From Blakeslea trispora (taxonomy: Eukaryota > Mucoromycota > Mucoromycetes > Mucorales > Choanephoraceae): 64,000 nucleotides of DNA. Location: contig JAIWNE010000055.1 in assembly GCA_025331445.1 (NCBI GenBank), positions 62,001 to 126,000 of the forward strand. Reading direction: 5' to 3'. Positions 33,616-47,400 of the stretch are shown one piece after another (the stretch's first letter is position 1; the number at the start of each line of letters is the position of its first letter). A program made the position numbers and the translations under genes. The notes below the pieces were generated by a model. The model was not told the origin of the DNA, did not search any database, and worked only from the letters and a program-made list of their open reading frames with translations.

Positions 33616-34567
33616 ATGGTAATTAAACAGCCCAACACTCAAATAAAGTATGCCTTGCTTAGCTGTCCATACACAGACAAAAAGTTCAACATAACACTAA
33701 ACATATCAATATGTTTGTTTTCTTAGGCTCACCAACGTCTCTATTGTTCGTCTCCGTAAAGGTGGTAAGCGATTCGAGCTTGCTTGCTATAAGAACAAGG
33801 TGATGGAATGGCGCTCCAACGTGTAAGTGTCTTTACATAGTTAGTTTTTTTTTGCTTAACTTAGTGTGGTACTTTGATAGAGAGACTGATCTGGATGAAG
33901 TATTGCAGATCCATAACGTTTTTTTAAATGTCACTAAAGGTCAAGTTGCCAGCAAAGAAGACTTGAAGAAGTGCTTCAAGACAGAGGAGGTCGATAAGGT
34001 CATTCAGGAAGTATTAAAGAAGGGAGAACTTCAGGTGGCCGAGAAGGAGAGAACAGATCAACTAGAGACTTTGTGGAAGGATATTGCCAACATTGTCACT
34101 GATAACTGTATCAATCCTCAAACAAAACGTCCTTATACAGTCACTATGATCGAGAAGGCTATGCAAGACCTTCATCTCAGTGTGAATCCCAAGCGTAGTC
34201 CCAAATCACAGGCATTGGATGTCATTAAGCAACTTCAAGAAAAGCAGCTTCTACCTATTCAACGTGCACAAATGCGATTGAGATTAACTTTACCACAATC
34301 AGGTGCTTCCAAGAAATTGCGTGAAAAGATCATGCCCATGTTGACTTCAGTTGAAGATGAAGACTCGAATGCATCTGAAATTGAGATTGTAAGTCAAGAC
34401 GGTAAATTCGAAATAAACGTAGCTAACCTTAGTATAATTAGATTGCTTTGATAGATCCTGGTCAGTACAGAATCATCAATGATTTATTACAAAATGAGGG
34501 TAAAGGAAAAGGTCAACTGGAAATTATGAACTTGCGAGAAAAGGAAGAAGGTGATGAAAAGTTTTAG
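33616..34567 (+). CDS. SDO1: SBDS ribosome maturation factor (253 aa)
   Basis: Four exons: 33616-33647 (only 32 nt), 33727-33822, 33881-34388 and 34442-34567. The obvious ORF at 33852 starts inside an intron; the real N-terminus is [20 protein letters not shown]. All three domains of the SBDS/Sdo1 family are present: FYSH (about 1-95, with [15 protein letters not shown]), the helical middle ([20 protein letters not shown]) and the ferredoxin-like C-domain ending in KEEGDEKF. With the GTPase Efl1 it releases eIF6/Tif6 from late 60S subunits in the cytoplasm. Length equals that of human and yeast proteins. It is convergent with MON1, with 163 bases between the stops. Confidence 0.97.
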
Positions 34568-34730
34568 AAGACGGGCGAGTTTAGAATAAAGAGGTTTTCT
34601 TCATTCTTTTTTATCCATCTTAATAGTTGATTTGAGCTTGAGATAATCAGTGATTTTGGCGTGTTTGAGGGAAAGACTACATAGAGTTCAAAAGAAGAGG
34701 TAATCTAAGTATAATATGAGTACACACTTT

Positions 34731-36320
34731 CTAAACAAAACTCCCTATTGACTGTCTTACCCATCCTAAAACAACTTCCTTTTCACTGTTGATATAATAC
34801 AATTTTAAGGGTCGTGATCTATGATGCATTCTGTCGTGCACATGCTGATACATTCTAAATAGCCGTTTCTTGTTTATCTCGTCTGAATAGACATCACTTA
34901 ATCCTGGTGTTGTGAACTGAACATGCACTTTGGATTTATAGATAAAATGAAGTAAGGAAGGTACTTGGATATCTTCTACTGAATAGGATTTCTCGCTGGC
35001 TTCTTTGATATGCTTCAATACACCTGTCTTTTGTAGTGATTCTACCATGCTCGATTTCCATTCGCTAATTTCGAAAAAGTTGTTCTTGTCTGTGCTGATC
35101 ACTACAATGGAAATGCCCTTTTCGATATAACAGATATAGGCATGCAAAAAGCCCTTGGAGTTGAATTTGGGTAAACACAATGGTGTCCACGACTCGGCTG
35201 TATGAAAGGTAGTTGACCCTGTGAGCATGTTGAACAGCAAGTGAAGGTCAGATGGATGTAGACTGTTCTTGCGAGGTCTAAGTAAGGTCACCAGTTTGCC
35301 ATCTGCTACTACCATAGCATACAGTAACTGCTTTACTTTGCCATTCAACAAAATATCGCCTGCTTGATCTCTCATCGTCTTATTCAAACGCAAACATTCT
35401 AGACCACTCAACATAAAGCTATGGTCGTTGTGAAACAGTGTCGATAAACTGTCTAGAAATACTTCGGTGCCACCCAACAGTCGGCGCAGATCAAAGTTGA
35501 CTCTTTGTTCAAAAATGCGAGTCAGTTGTACACTGGTCAAGACACTCAAAATCTGATTATGCAAATATAAAAGTTGATCACGTATCTATGTCATAAAACA
35601 AGTTGGCGATTCCTCCAGTTCTGTCCTTTCCGGGTCATGCTTACCTGGTTATCCGATTCACCTGTCTTTGACACGGACACATAATAAAGAGGCCCTTTTA
35701 GCAGAAATACAAACTTGTGATAGCCAGCATTGATGGATCTAATGCAACTCAAAGGTTAGCGCCGTTTTTCAAACAAAATATAATACACACATATATATAT
35801 TGAATATATATTTCCGGTGCCATACTTGATTGTATCATCACTATCTTGGAAAAACGAAATGATAGCTTGAATTACACCCATCAATGAAGACAATCGACTC
35901 TCATCACCATATCTATTTTATACATCCTTAGAAAAAAGGGGGTCATGATACTTTGGAGTAGGTTGATTACCTTGTCCATACAGGCTTTCCGGCACTGCTC
36001 AAGATAAAGAAATGCTTTTTATGTTGTATCCAAGTGTTTTGGTCTACTTGAAAGAATAAGAAACTAATAATAAAACGAGTAGAGCACAAGTTACCAGTAT
36101 CTTTTTCTCTTCTGGCACTAGGCTGTAAAAGAACAGAGCTTCTCGATCCTTGTCTTCTTAGCTTATTGAATGTCTTGACTGGATCACTGTCGGTAGAGTC
36201 AGTCGAAGAACAACTTGTACGTCTACCAAGAGAATTATTGTCATCACTTGCTGAAGAAGAAGAAGTTGTTGTTGTGTCATCTTCCTTTTGAACAAATACA
36301 GGTTCCTTTGAGCTTGTCAT
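34731..36320 (-). CDS. MON1: MON1 vacuolar fusion protein (445 aa)
   Basis: Five exons on the minus strand: 36320-36095, 36046-35971, 35912-35826, 35738-35645 and 35585-34731. All joins keep frame. The first about 75 residues are Ser/Thr-rich and disordered. The longin domains then start with VDQNTWIQHKKHFFILSSAG and KPVWTRYGDESRLSSLMGVI, the most conserved stretch of Mon1. HKFVFLLKGPLYYVSVSKTG and HNQILSVLTSVQLTRIFEQR follow. The C-terminal longin ends about residue 440. Mon1 with Ccz1 is the exchange factor for Rab7/Ypt7 on late endosomes and autophagosomes. The protein is shorter than yeast Mon1 (over 600 aa) because of a short N-terminal tail, and is close to the minimal form. Confidence 0.93.
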
Positions 36321-37322
36321 ATCGCTTTATAGAGAAAACTAGAAATACCGAAAATAATAAGAGAGAAAAGAGGTATATTGAATATAAGGAGATAAAAAAA
36401 AAAGAAACTGTACACTTGACTTCTGACAAAACTCGAACCACTCCTAATTTGGAACAGAATTGCCTTACCTTGATTAAGTTATATGACAAAATTGTGTTTA
36501 TGCGCACTACCGAGAGTGGGGGTGGAACCAAAGTCATTGATTTGATCAAGATCTCGTTGTATGCGTTTCTGTATTAAATGAATAGATAAGCAGAGAATAT
36601 GCGCTTAGTTTGTATAATCCGCAAGCAAGACATATATGATGATCAATCGTGTAGCTCGCCTGATATCACAAATATAAAGTGCAAGTATGAGGCCTTGGTT
36701 GCTGAAGATTCTAGAGTGACGAACAGTCTAGATCGTTTCGAGAGAAAGGAAGATGAAAGAAACACACACATACACATTGACTACTTTTGAATGGAAGCAA
36801 AAGAAAGTTTGTCTCGCCTAGACTTCTTGTCATGCTCTCAAATGTTATTTTATGTTAGCATAATACAAAGGTTGTTAGTCAAAGTGTATCTGGTATGTTC
36901 TTAGGCACCACTCTTACAAAAAAAAAAAAAAAAAAAAAGCTGATGAAGCTTCGTTTTAATATTCATAAATCCAGTATGGCATAATAAGCTATTCTTTGTG
37001 GCCATGTCGTGCTCATGTAGGACAAGTAACAGTGAGCCTTTGCTTTCAAACTATTGTTCGTTTATGCATCCGAAAGCCAAACAATGCATATTCATATGAA
37101 ACGTATCTGCTCGCAACATACATGTATAAAAATGCAGAACAAAAGCTTATTTTTAATGTCTGTTTATCACCCAAACCATCCATCCATGCACCCTTTACTC
37201 TTTGATGGTCTGTTTGTTACACGCAAAATGTACACCTTTTACAAAATATGTTGTTCTGTACATAAAGCATATTTATATATCATGCTTTTTGTTTATTTGT
37301 TCATAATGAATCAAGAAAGAAT
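36321..37322. other. Intergenic region with poly(A) tract
   Basis: An A run of about 21 lies near 36918-36938. ORFs here are shadows without domain support. The left part is the MON1 promoter, and the right part the 3' flank of the pyrophosphatase gene. Confidence 0.5.
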
Positions 37323-38579
37323 TTACAAAGTGTGACCAGAGATGAAGAACCACTTGTCAATAGAGGAGTCAATAGGAGCAGCAGGCTCAGGAGAGGCCTA
37401 TTGTGTACTTTTAGCAAAACATGATGTATATAAATAAAAGTTATACTTACTTCAGGAATGTCAACAGAAGCAACCTTGTAAGGAGATTCTTCAACAGAGG
37501 TGTTGACACTAGAAACAGTTAAGAATCTACAGTTTTTTCTCACTTGTCTTGTCACTTACGTTTCAATATCCTTCTTATCGGAGGAACCGTTGATGAGGTT
37601 CTTCCAGGCTTCGTGGGTTTCAAGAACAACATCGGTGGCGTACTTCTTGTTCTTAGCTTCACCACTGAAGGCAAAGACGTTTTCAGGCTTACCATCGGGA
37701 ATCTTGTAGATACGGAACCATTCGTTAGTAGCACGAACAAGACCAGGAAGGTACTTTTCAACATCTTCAATGTCTATTTTTGTATTCAAAAATTGTAAAT
37801 ATGACATTCTTTTTCCATATTGCACCTTTTTGCTATCATCTCCCTCCTTCTTTGATCTCTCTTTTTTCTATACACCTCAACTTACCATTCAACTTGGAGG
37901 CCAAAGGATCGTTGATATCGATGGTGATAACCTTCCAATCAGTTTCACCTTCATCTAAAAGAGCCATAACACCAAGAACCTTGACTTGCTTGATTTGACC
38001 AGGATAAGCAACTTGCTCACCAATTTCGAGAACATCAACAGGATCGTTATCACCACGAGCCTTGGTTTCAGGGTGAGTGTGGTTAGGGTCTTCCCAGGTC
38101 TATAGATGGTGTTAAATATACGTATGAAATGCAGCCTGAGGAAACTTACTTGAGGGAAGGCACCATAGTTCCAAATGTAACCCTTGTGAGGGAAACAGTT
38201 ACGAACAAATCTGAGCTTACCCTTCTTGGTGTCTTGAATGATGGGGTTCATAGCGTTTTCCTTGGAGATCTTATTTGTTGATTGCACGCAAAAAAAAAAA
38301 TTAGCCACATACACACGAATAAGCGCGTTTCTTTTTTAACTTACTTCGAGCTTAGCGTTTGTCCAACGGGGAATTTCAACAACCATGTTGAAAACGTTCT
38401 TTTCAGCGTTGGCAAAAAGAGGGATATCATGGAAAGGAGAAACGGGGACGCCGTTCTTTTCTAAAGTCTATGTCAACAACTTTTTTGTTTGCTGATTTAA
38501 AGCAATTTTGCTTACCAAAATAGAGCTTGTATTCAAGGGAATTAAGAGCACCGACTTGACGGGTAGTGATATCAGACAT
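37323..38579 (-). CDS. IPP1: Soluble inorganic pyrophosphatase (286 aa)
   Basis: Seven exons on the minus strand: 38579-38516, 38460-38345, 38269-38150, 38099-37886, 37773-37560, 37508-37451 and 37397-37323. All borders are GT-AG and the sum is 287 codons with stop. The start [20 protein letters not shown] matches family I eukaryotic enzymes. Landmarks are [32 protein letters not shown] and the Mg2+/PPi-binding signature [10 protein letters not shown] (about 112-121), then [12 protein letters not shown]. The enzyme hydrolyses pyrophosphate to phosphate in the cytosol and drives biosynthetic reactions. No active-site residue is lost. Seven exons make it the second most interrupted gene in this window. 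Confidence 0.96.
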
Positions 38580-41500
38580 CTTTAAGAATGAAAAAGAAGA
38601 AAGAAAACTAAAAATAAAAACGGGTGAGGGTTTACTCCTTTTTTTTTTGATAGCAAACTAATTTGATGATGCCGTCATATCAGTTTATCGATTTTGGGCC
38701 AATTATTGGCAGAGGGTTTAATTTTTTGATTCGACATCTCCGAAAATTCCAGTGGCGAACCGCACAACTCTGTTCCTTTGCGTCATCAAAGAGTATGGTT
38801 CGGAGCTTTGAAATCTTGATGGATTCACTTTTTTTTTTTTCAGGAACAAAGTTGCTTTGACAGACTAGTCAGTTGTGTCACCCTTCTAATTTCAAAATTT
38901 TGAAACGACAAGCAACCAGAGCTGTGTTATACCCACCTCAACAAGATCTGGCTATGCAACTAATTTCTATACTTTTTGTTAGGGCTTGAAGTAAAATGTA
39001 ATGTTTGTAGAGTAGGGTTATCTTTTAAGATCTTTCCATTGACTGAAAAGAAACAGACAGAGTGCATACAAAGTGCATTCTCTTGAGACCAGCTTATATA
39101 AATGTATTTGATTTGAATCAAGACAAGTCAAAAAATAAATAGCAAGTAAAGCTACTTGCGTCGAAATTCTCAAACCAGCTTTCGGGATACTACATTAGAG
39201 GTGAAGTCTTGTTTCTTTCCTGCCATCATATTTTTCACTTTGTTTGATCTGATGCTCCTCGAAAAGACATTGTTAGTGGATTCATCTAAATTGATTTAGT
39301 ATTCTAAATTTTTTGAGCAGTAGGCTATTCTATCAAAAATCATTAGCACGTTTTTATGTGTATACTATTTGACTTGGATTTTCCAGCCATAAGTTTGTTT
39401 GGATCGACTTTATGCCTTTCAAGACATTTGTTAGTTTACTTTTAGTTTCAATCAAATATTACTAGATAACCTTTTTAACCAGCTTTGCTTTAAATCTATC
39501 ATTTGTTTGTTAAGCTCAAGTTATCCAGCTCTATATTCGGCATCAGCTTACTTGGAAAAGTGAAGAATAAGAATTCTCTAGTACTTTTTAACTGAATAAT
39601 GACCAGATTCTTCAAGTCTTATTGGTAATTGAATCAAAGCAATATACAAAGAAACAAAAAAAGACTTGGAAAGACACCATAAGTTTCCAATAAAATAGCA
39701 TGTATTTTCTGTTACAGAGCAATGGTATTTTTTGAAGTCGGTAATTACTACCAGATACAAAACAAACACAAAGAGGTATGGCTTAAAAAGTCAAGCAGAG
39801 TTTTTATTGCTACAAAAATTTTCATTTTCATTTTCATTAAATATAATATAAAGTATATATAGACGATCTACCTATAGTCTAGTATTACGGTTAGAAACAC
39901 TAGTCCTCAAACGAACGTCATATTAATCTAGCAAGCGCTACATAAGCAGTACACTCCAATTGCTATAGAGAGAGCAATGAAGTGTGTAAAGCGAATGAAC
40001 TTGCGTGTTCTCAATTGTTATATTCAACAAGAAAAAAACAACAATAACAACAACAAACCATATGATGATACAAACATATTTTATTTTTGTTTAAACAAAA
40101 TAACAAACCTGAATAAACTGCAATGTATAATTTTGACAGTTTTTTTGACTCTTAAATACACCTGATTCATATAAGCCACATAAATTTAAGCAGTCTGATA
40201 GTGGCTTGGCAAACATTGCTAGTAAATTATTATCCAGTTGATCAGCGTCAGCAAAACTTAGAAGTGTCAGCAACGACACCATATGTTTTTACGTTATATC
40301 AATGCGGCTGAATTATACATTTCATAATAGAGCAATATGTATGTATGGCCCTGGTAAAGTCGCTTACAAAGAATGAAAACTATCTTGAAAATCTTCAAGG
40401 ATAAGGTATTTCGATATCAATGATCTTTTCAGATAAAAAGTCTGTTATTACCCATAGACACGGTTCTCGATCGTTTACCTCTGTAAAGTATAGAGAAAAG
40501 ACGCTTGGCTTTTGCTAGCATAAAAGCATATAAAGAGCACCAAATAGAATGATTTGCTTTACTTTTTTAAATTAATTCGTGTGCTTATCAGAGTCTACTC
40601 TGAAGCCTTCTCAAAATCTCCTTTTTCAAAGAAAGTTTGGCAGCATGTTTGGGCATGAGCCTATATTTTTCAAGTTATTATATCTGTGTGTTTAGAATGT
40701 CTCAAAGAATACATGTATTGCATAAAAAAAAAGAACTTTTAAGCCTTTTGAGCATTGTAACTAGTAGACAAAACTTTATTAAATAATGAAGCTGTGGCTA
40801 TCTAGTTTGAATAACCGAGAAAGGGTAAGCGAAGCAAATAGAGGGAATAAAAGCATTTGCAAGCGAAGGAATTAATCAAATCAATAGCTTCCTGAGTATA
40901 TTTTCCTGACAAGATTAAAATTATACATAAAACCACAATCAGATGATTCAGCCAAAGAGACGATGTAGGTCAGACGATCAAGCTTGCAGTCTTCAGAACT
41001 AGTAAAATACGTATTTCTAGCATTTGATAAACATCATTGGATTCAAAACATTCCTATATCGAGATTGAACATCCTTCCGGAGCTATTACAATCGGGAAGT
41101 CAAACAGAGAACTATAAATAAAGAGTTGTAAGAAGAAAGCAAGAAGGAAGCCAAGTCAGTTGAGAATTAAATGAGCTTAAAGCAAGAAACTCAACAATTG
41201 ACCGAATGTGCTACCAAGAAGCAAAATACGCTCTGAAGAAAGGGTTTAATATATCTAGATTTCAGTTTTTGTAGACGAAATTGACTGTTTCGCATTAATT
41301 TTCGAAATACAAAGTGGAACACTTCAAAAACTGAATCTTATGATATAAAGGACCTGCTGACTTTGCAGTTCGCAAACTACCAAACCTAGCTCGTCTGTCG
41401 TTGATTCAAGGACTATTTCTAACAAATCAGTGATGTTCTTTATGCAATCTTCTATCTTGACTTTTCTTTTCACTGAAAAGAGATATTCTTACACACACTT

Positions 41501-42362
41501 TCTATAGCAACATGTAATAGGATACACTTATTGATTAGTTTGATTTCTCAAGACTCTTGGATAAAATTAGGGCAACAATGGGCATCTTATCTTGTTCGGA
41601 ATAAACTGTGCGATACCATCAAAGTTTTTCTTGGTTGCTTAGCATCTCAAGTTTGGTATCTAACTGCTAAGAGTAAACAATATTTTATTGAAAGATGCCT
41701 TTTTCTTTCCTTTGACTCATAAATCTCTTTCACCATTACCAACTACACATCGACTTTAATAAGCGTGATTAAGATGAAATTACTCGATCAAAATGCAAAG
41801 ACAATCAAGTCAAGCAAACAACTTGTTATTGTCTGGACATGCCCTCGGGACATCCAATTATAAAAAGCGATTGAGTTTCAAAATCAGTTCATTTATACCC
41901 TGATGAGATCCGGCTATAAACCAAGATTTGATAGCTACACAGGAGCAGAGTAGATAAAAGGAATTTAAAATTAACTCTTTCATTTTTTTTTCATATTAGC
42001 CATGTCTTGAAAGCAGAAAAAAAAAAGAGGCGAATAAAAAGCAGCAAGGAGGATACACCCGTATTCCTTACTAAACATTATATGTTCCGCTTCATCATCG
42101 GCAAAGTACATGTGAATTTGATAAAACAAGCATGTGATAGACAGAGCATACTTGACTCAGTGGAGTAGCAGTCACTACTGTGAGTATATATGTCAGGCTA
42201 TTCCTTTATGCATGATAGAGAAATATTGTATAGATGAATAAAGTATAAATTTCCTTGTTCCAAATCTTGTTATCTCTTATTTCTCTTTCTTTCTTTTCTT
42301 TTCCTCTCTTTTTTTTTTCTTAAGCATTTTTACTGTTTCTTCTCTACTAATCAACGTCCATT
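38580..42362. other. Non-coding stretch of 3.8 kb
   Basis: No ORF longer than about 65 codons carries a recognisable motif. A short ATTTTC direct repeat (about 39820-39838) is the only repeat seen. The right end carries the malate synthase promoter. Confidence 0.5.
42244..42322 (+). promoter_or_regulatory. Malate synthase promoter: TATAAA and pyrimidine tract
   Basis: TATAAA at 42244-42249 is 114 bases before the ATG. An almost pure T/C tract (about 42276-42321) separates it from the start, as often seen at strongly transcribed fungal genes. I could not identify an acetate-response element by eye. Confidence 0.45.
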
Positions 42363-44298
42363 ATGTCTGCTGTCATTTCTCGTTCTTCTGCTAAATTAAT
42401 CAAGACAAGTGTTCCTGGTGTTGCTGTTTTAGCACCTGTCACCACCTCTGAAGCTGATATACTTTCACCTCAAGCCTTGCAATTTGTGGCTACTTTGCAG
42501 CGCATCTTCAACCCTACTCGCAAAACTTTGATGCAAAAGCGTGCTTTGCGTCAACAAGAGTTGGATCGTGGTGTTCTTCCTAACTTCTTACCCGAGACAG
42601 CCTATATTCGAGATGATCCCAACTGGCGTGCTGCTCCTCCTGCTCCTGGTCTTCAAGATCGTCGTGTTGAAATCACTGGTCCAGTCGACCGAAAAATGGT
42701 TATCAATGCATTGAACTCTGGAGCTTATACTTTTATGGCCGATTTTGAAGGTAATTTTTTTGTGCTATCTTCGTAAGCAATAAAATTAAATTTTGTAATA
42801 GATTCTACTTCTCCTACTTGGGAAAACATCATTAGCGGTCAAGTCAATCTACGTGATGCTGTCCGAGAAGCAATCGAGTTCACAAATCCCAATGGAAAGA
42901 AATATGCTCTTCGCAAAGATGGCAAGATCGCTACTTTGCTTGTTAGGTAAATTCCCATTTTTGGCGAAATTACAAAGGAGGAAACCAAAAAGCAAAAAAA
43001 AAAAAAGAGTGTGAATACTTTCATGTGAAAAAAAGAGAGACATTGGAATGACGGCAATTTCCGGTTCTTTATGATTGGCTAACCTGATATTTTTTTTTCT
43101 CTTAATAGACCAAGAGGTTGGCATATGGTTGAAAAGCATGTTCTTGTTGACGGTGAGCCCTGTTCTGCCTCTATTTTCGATTTTGCTCTTTACTTTTTCC
43201 ATAATGCCAAAGAGCTTGTAAAGCGTGGTAAGGGGCCTTACTTCTATTTGCCCAAAATGGAATCTCATTTAGAAGCCAGGTAAGTTTCCCCACACTCATA
43301 CTACATGGATAGACTATTTAGGCTGACTAAATTAATATAGACTTTGGAACGACATCTTCAACGTAGCTCAAGACATGATCAACATTCCCCGCGGTACAAT
43401 CCGTGGTACCGTCTTAATTGAAACTCTTCTTGCTGCCTACGAGATGGATGAAATTATTTATGAACTTCGTGATCACTCATCTGGCTTGAACTGTGGTCGT
43501 TGGGACTACATCTTCTCTTTCATCAAGAAGCTTCGTAACCATCCTCAATTTGTCTTGCCTCAACGTTCTCAAGTTACCATGACTGTTCCTTTCATGGATG
43601 CTTATGTTCGTCTTTTGATCCAAACTTGTCACAAGCGTGGTGTCCATGCTATGGGTGGTATGGCTGCTCAAATTCCTATCAAAAACAACCCTGAAGCCAA
43701 CGAAGCTGCTATGGCCAAGGTCCGTAGCGATAAATTGCGCGAGGTAACTGCAGGCCATGATGGTACTTGGGTTGCTCACCCTGATCTTGTCAAGATTGCC
43801 CTTGATATTTTCAACGAACATATGCCTCAACCTAATCAACTTCATATCCGCCGTGACGATGTCAAGGTTACTGCCACAGATTTAATTGACATCAACTTCA
43901 AGGGAACTATCACTGAAGACTCTATCCGTGAGAACATTCAAATTGGTTTGGCTTATATGGAAGCATGGTTGAGAGGTGTTGGTTGTGTGCCTATCTTCAA
44001 CTTGATGGAAGATTTAGCTACTTATGAAATCTCTCGATCTCAACTCTATCAATGGGTGCACCATCAGGTTCGTACAAATGAAGGCAAGACTGTTACAAGT
44101 GAATATGTTGGCAATATCTTGAACGAAGAAGTCGACAAAATTCGTAAGAATCTTGGCAACGACAAGTTTGGTCAAAGCAAATACGAAGCTGCCAAGAAGG
44201 CATTTGCCACAAATGTTACTGGTGAACGTTATGATGACTTCCTTCCCGACTTGCTCTATGACGACATTGTCTCTACCAGCGCCCACTCCAAATTGTAA
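42363..44298 (+). CDS. Malate synthase, peroxisomal/glyoxysomal (553 aa)
   Basis: Four exons: 42363-42750, 42802-42946, 43109-43279 and 43341-44298. The family core is clear: [75 protein letters not shown] and [11 protein letters not shown]. The enzyme condenses glyoxylate and acetyl-CoA to malate, the second dedicated step of the glyoxylate cycle. The last residues, Ser-Lys-Leu, are a type 1 peroxisomal import signal, so the protein should work in the peroxisome. Length is that of malate synthase A. It converges with the gene at 44415, with 116 bases between the stops. Induction by acetate or fatty acids is usual for the family but not shown by sequence here. Confidence 0.96.
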
Positions 44299-44414
44299 GA
44301 AAAAAAAAAGAGAGAGAAAAAATACCTTTCCTTTTGTTCTAGCTCAAATCTTTTGTAATTAATAAATAAGTCCTTTAAACATATAATTGAGGTATATTGC
44401 AATTGTGTTTACAT

Positions 44415-47400
44415 TTATTCTTCGTTATCAGCAGTTAAAGTAGTTGCATATTTAAAAAACAAAAGCTTTCCGTCATATTCATTTATAAGCGAAACACCTG
44501 TGTCAAAGATGGTGTCCATTTCCTGACGTACCTCTGGTTGTTTTTCTGGGCTAACAACACCAAGTATCCTAGTTAGCAGTAGCAGATTGATCCAGGCAAA
44601 TGCTGCTTTTTCCTGTGACTTTGCACTAGGAGATGGAGAAGGTATCATTCCTACCAATCCCTTGTACTGATCTATCAAAGACTGCACAAGTCGATGGCGA
44701 TATTCATGTGCAGTGTCTTCCATGTCATTGTGATCTATAAACGTCAATAGAGCCTCACTATCTGACTTAGCATTGGCCAGAGGGAATGCTAAAATACATG
44801 CAGTATAACCGTAAAAACCGTTGGTGTGAGGTGCACGTTCACCATAAAGGCAAATGCAACGATAAGCCAAAGTAAGTGATTGAGGACGTTGTAGTGCGGT
44901 GGAGAATAAGAGATGGATTAGTTTCTTAGGATCTTCATTTCGCTTAAATTCTAACTCGATTTCCAACTCTCGAATTTCGGGTGTAATTAGAAGGACCTTG
45001 GTCAATTTGTTGACTAGTAGAAGTGTACCTGGCACCTTGTATTGGGGAGTATGCATTAAGAAGCTAACTAGAGTTCTTAAGACTCCTACTAATAGAGGCT
45101 TCTTACGGCTATCACTGCATGCCAGCTGACTAAAATATTTCCACATAGAAAGTAGGATGTTGACTGCGCCAAATAAAGTGGCTTTGTCAAGAGGATTGCT
45201 TAGCAAAGCATCTGTCCAGTCAATAGAAAACAAAGGCTTGCTCATCTGAGGCTTTCCTTCTTTCACTAGGGTGTTCATCCATGCTTCACAGACACCCTGA
45301 GGCAATGACTTCATGACAAAGTAATACAAGATCAGCATCCACAAATGATACTTATCATTGTGTAGCAAGTAAAGGCCAGGTGTCTCTGTCAAGGAAAATG
45401 GTGCATAACTAGACAAAGAGATTTCAAACCCTCCATTACCTGTAAGCATCTTCAAGACCTCGGTTAGTCCGTTTAGACGAACCAAACGTGTCAAGACTTC
45501 AGCTGTCACAGCAGAGGCTGCTACTGATTCTAATGCAAAACAAACAAGCTCAGTTTTTCAATAATACACATAACCGCGATTTCATTCATTCTTTTACCAG
45601 GAGAATCAAATGCACCGTGTGACTTGTAGACATCATTTAAGAAGGCTTTAATTCTAGCCAGTTGTGCCACAAAAGTAGTTTCTGACAGAATGCTCTGCCA
45701 ATGAACATCTACTGATAAAGGGAATTGATTTTTGGTTGCTTCGACATCTCGTTGAAAAATCACACTCAAAGGGCCGTTGACAAACATTGACAGTTCAAGT
45801 TTAAGAGCACCCCAGAATTCTTTTTCTCTATAGTCATCACAAAAAGCTTTCACCAACTGATACATAGCAAAGAGTTTTTCTGGATGAAGCGGTAGTCCGT
45901 ATGCATGACGTACATGAAATGTACTCAAGTCCATATCTGATGGTATACATAAAATAGCTGCATTGATTGCACTTGACATTTTTTCATCAAATTTCTTTCC
46001 CTCTGCTTTGCGATAGAGCATAGTAAACAGAGGACTTTCGTATGTGAGATCAGTCAATTCAAACTTGATTGGTTGGCCCTGAAATGATTCAAAGTCAGAA
46101 ATGGTTCACTGAGCTGCACAATGTGCAATTACTTACTGCAGGAAGAATAAAGCCTTGATGCTTTTGTGTTGCTTGTTGGTCTGTTTCAGATTTCTATTTA
46201 TAAAGAGGATTAAAATAAGTTTGACAATTTGTTCATAGTTTATAAGAAAAAAAGAGTATTTGTGTACTTTGTCTAAAAAGAACATGTTGATAGGAACAGT
46301 ATATCCTTCTACTGTAATCAAACGACGAGGTTTAGGCGGCATACGAATAGGGTTAGTAGAAGGATATAATTCTTGATTGGAATGAAATATACGCATAGAA
46401 ACAAGCTGTTCTATTTCCCGAAAGCTTCCAAGCGTAGCTTCGTACGCCTTGACACGATGTGAATCATTGTGTGCTATATCGGCGTAGGGCGTAGCTGGTG
46501 TAGGCTTATGAGACTGACGCAGGCGTGCAGAAGGCGTCTGTTGCGATACCTGAGGAGGTGGGGGTGGGGGTGGAGGGATAGGTGGAGGTAAATCGGTAGG
46601 AGGAGGTGGGGGCGGAGGCGGTGGAACAGGTTGTTGAGCAGGATGTTGTAAATACGGCTGATTCATCATGAGTGTGTTGGGAAGATAGTATTGAGGGCGT
46701 AGTGGCATTGGATTAAAATAAACAGGTAATTGATATCCAAAGTTTGGTAGCGGTTGAGATGGAAGTGTGCCAAAGTTTTGAGTCTCTTCAACATATCGCT
46801 TCTTTTTACTGGCTCTGGTAGAAGTTTTTTGCTGCTTAGTACGTTTACTTCTTAATTCAGGTGTTGGTTCTTTTGATATATTGTTTTTCTTTGCAGTTTC
46901 TTTTCGGTTTTTTTCAATTGACATACGCACTTTCATAGCTAAAAGCTTCACTTGAATCTGGTTCTCCACTTCATTCAGCTTCTGCAACTCGTTGTGTAGC
47001 TCTGCAATTTCCTGATCCAACAATTTTTCTTCATCGTCCTGTTCTTCTCTTTGATCCTCTTTTTGCTCTTCTTTTGGCTCTTTCTTCACTTCTTTTCTTT
47101 GTTCTCCAGCCTCATCATTGTCCTCTTCAGCTGTCAGGTAGGAATCACTATCTAACGCTCTGTCATCTTCGGTTTTGTTTGGTAGTTTCAATAACTCTGG
47201 ATTGATAGTGAGTTTATCTTCTGGGAATTCGAAAGGATCACTTGTTGGTCGCGTCTCACTATTTTTGGTGATCTTTATGTTGTTTGAGTAGCTATTTTTT
47301 GAGCGGTTGCGTGCTATTGAGCCATTGTTCATGACCGATGGGTCTATTGTATTCTGTACTTCTTCTTCACTTTGAGCTTTAAGATCTTTCTGTTGTTTCT

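Noticed and set aside
36425..36440. tRNA T-arm-like sequence (GGTTCGA on the minus strand)
   Set aside because: The flanking bases do not pair into a T stem, and no acceptor or D arm is found at the right distance.
44415..46057. Separate gene for the C-terminal half of the 1057-residue protein, possibly dymeclin-like
   Set aside because: The 57-nt exon at 46193-46137 joins it in phase to the upstream half, and the sequence does not resemble dymeclin.
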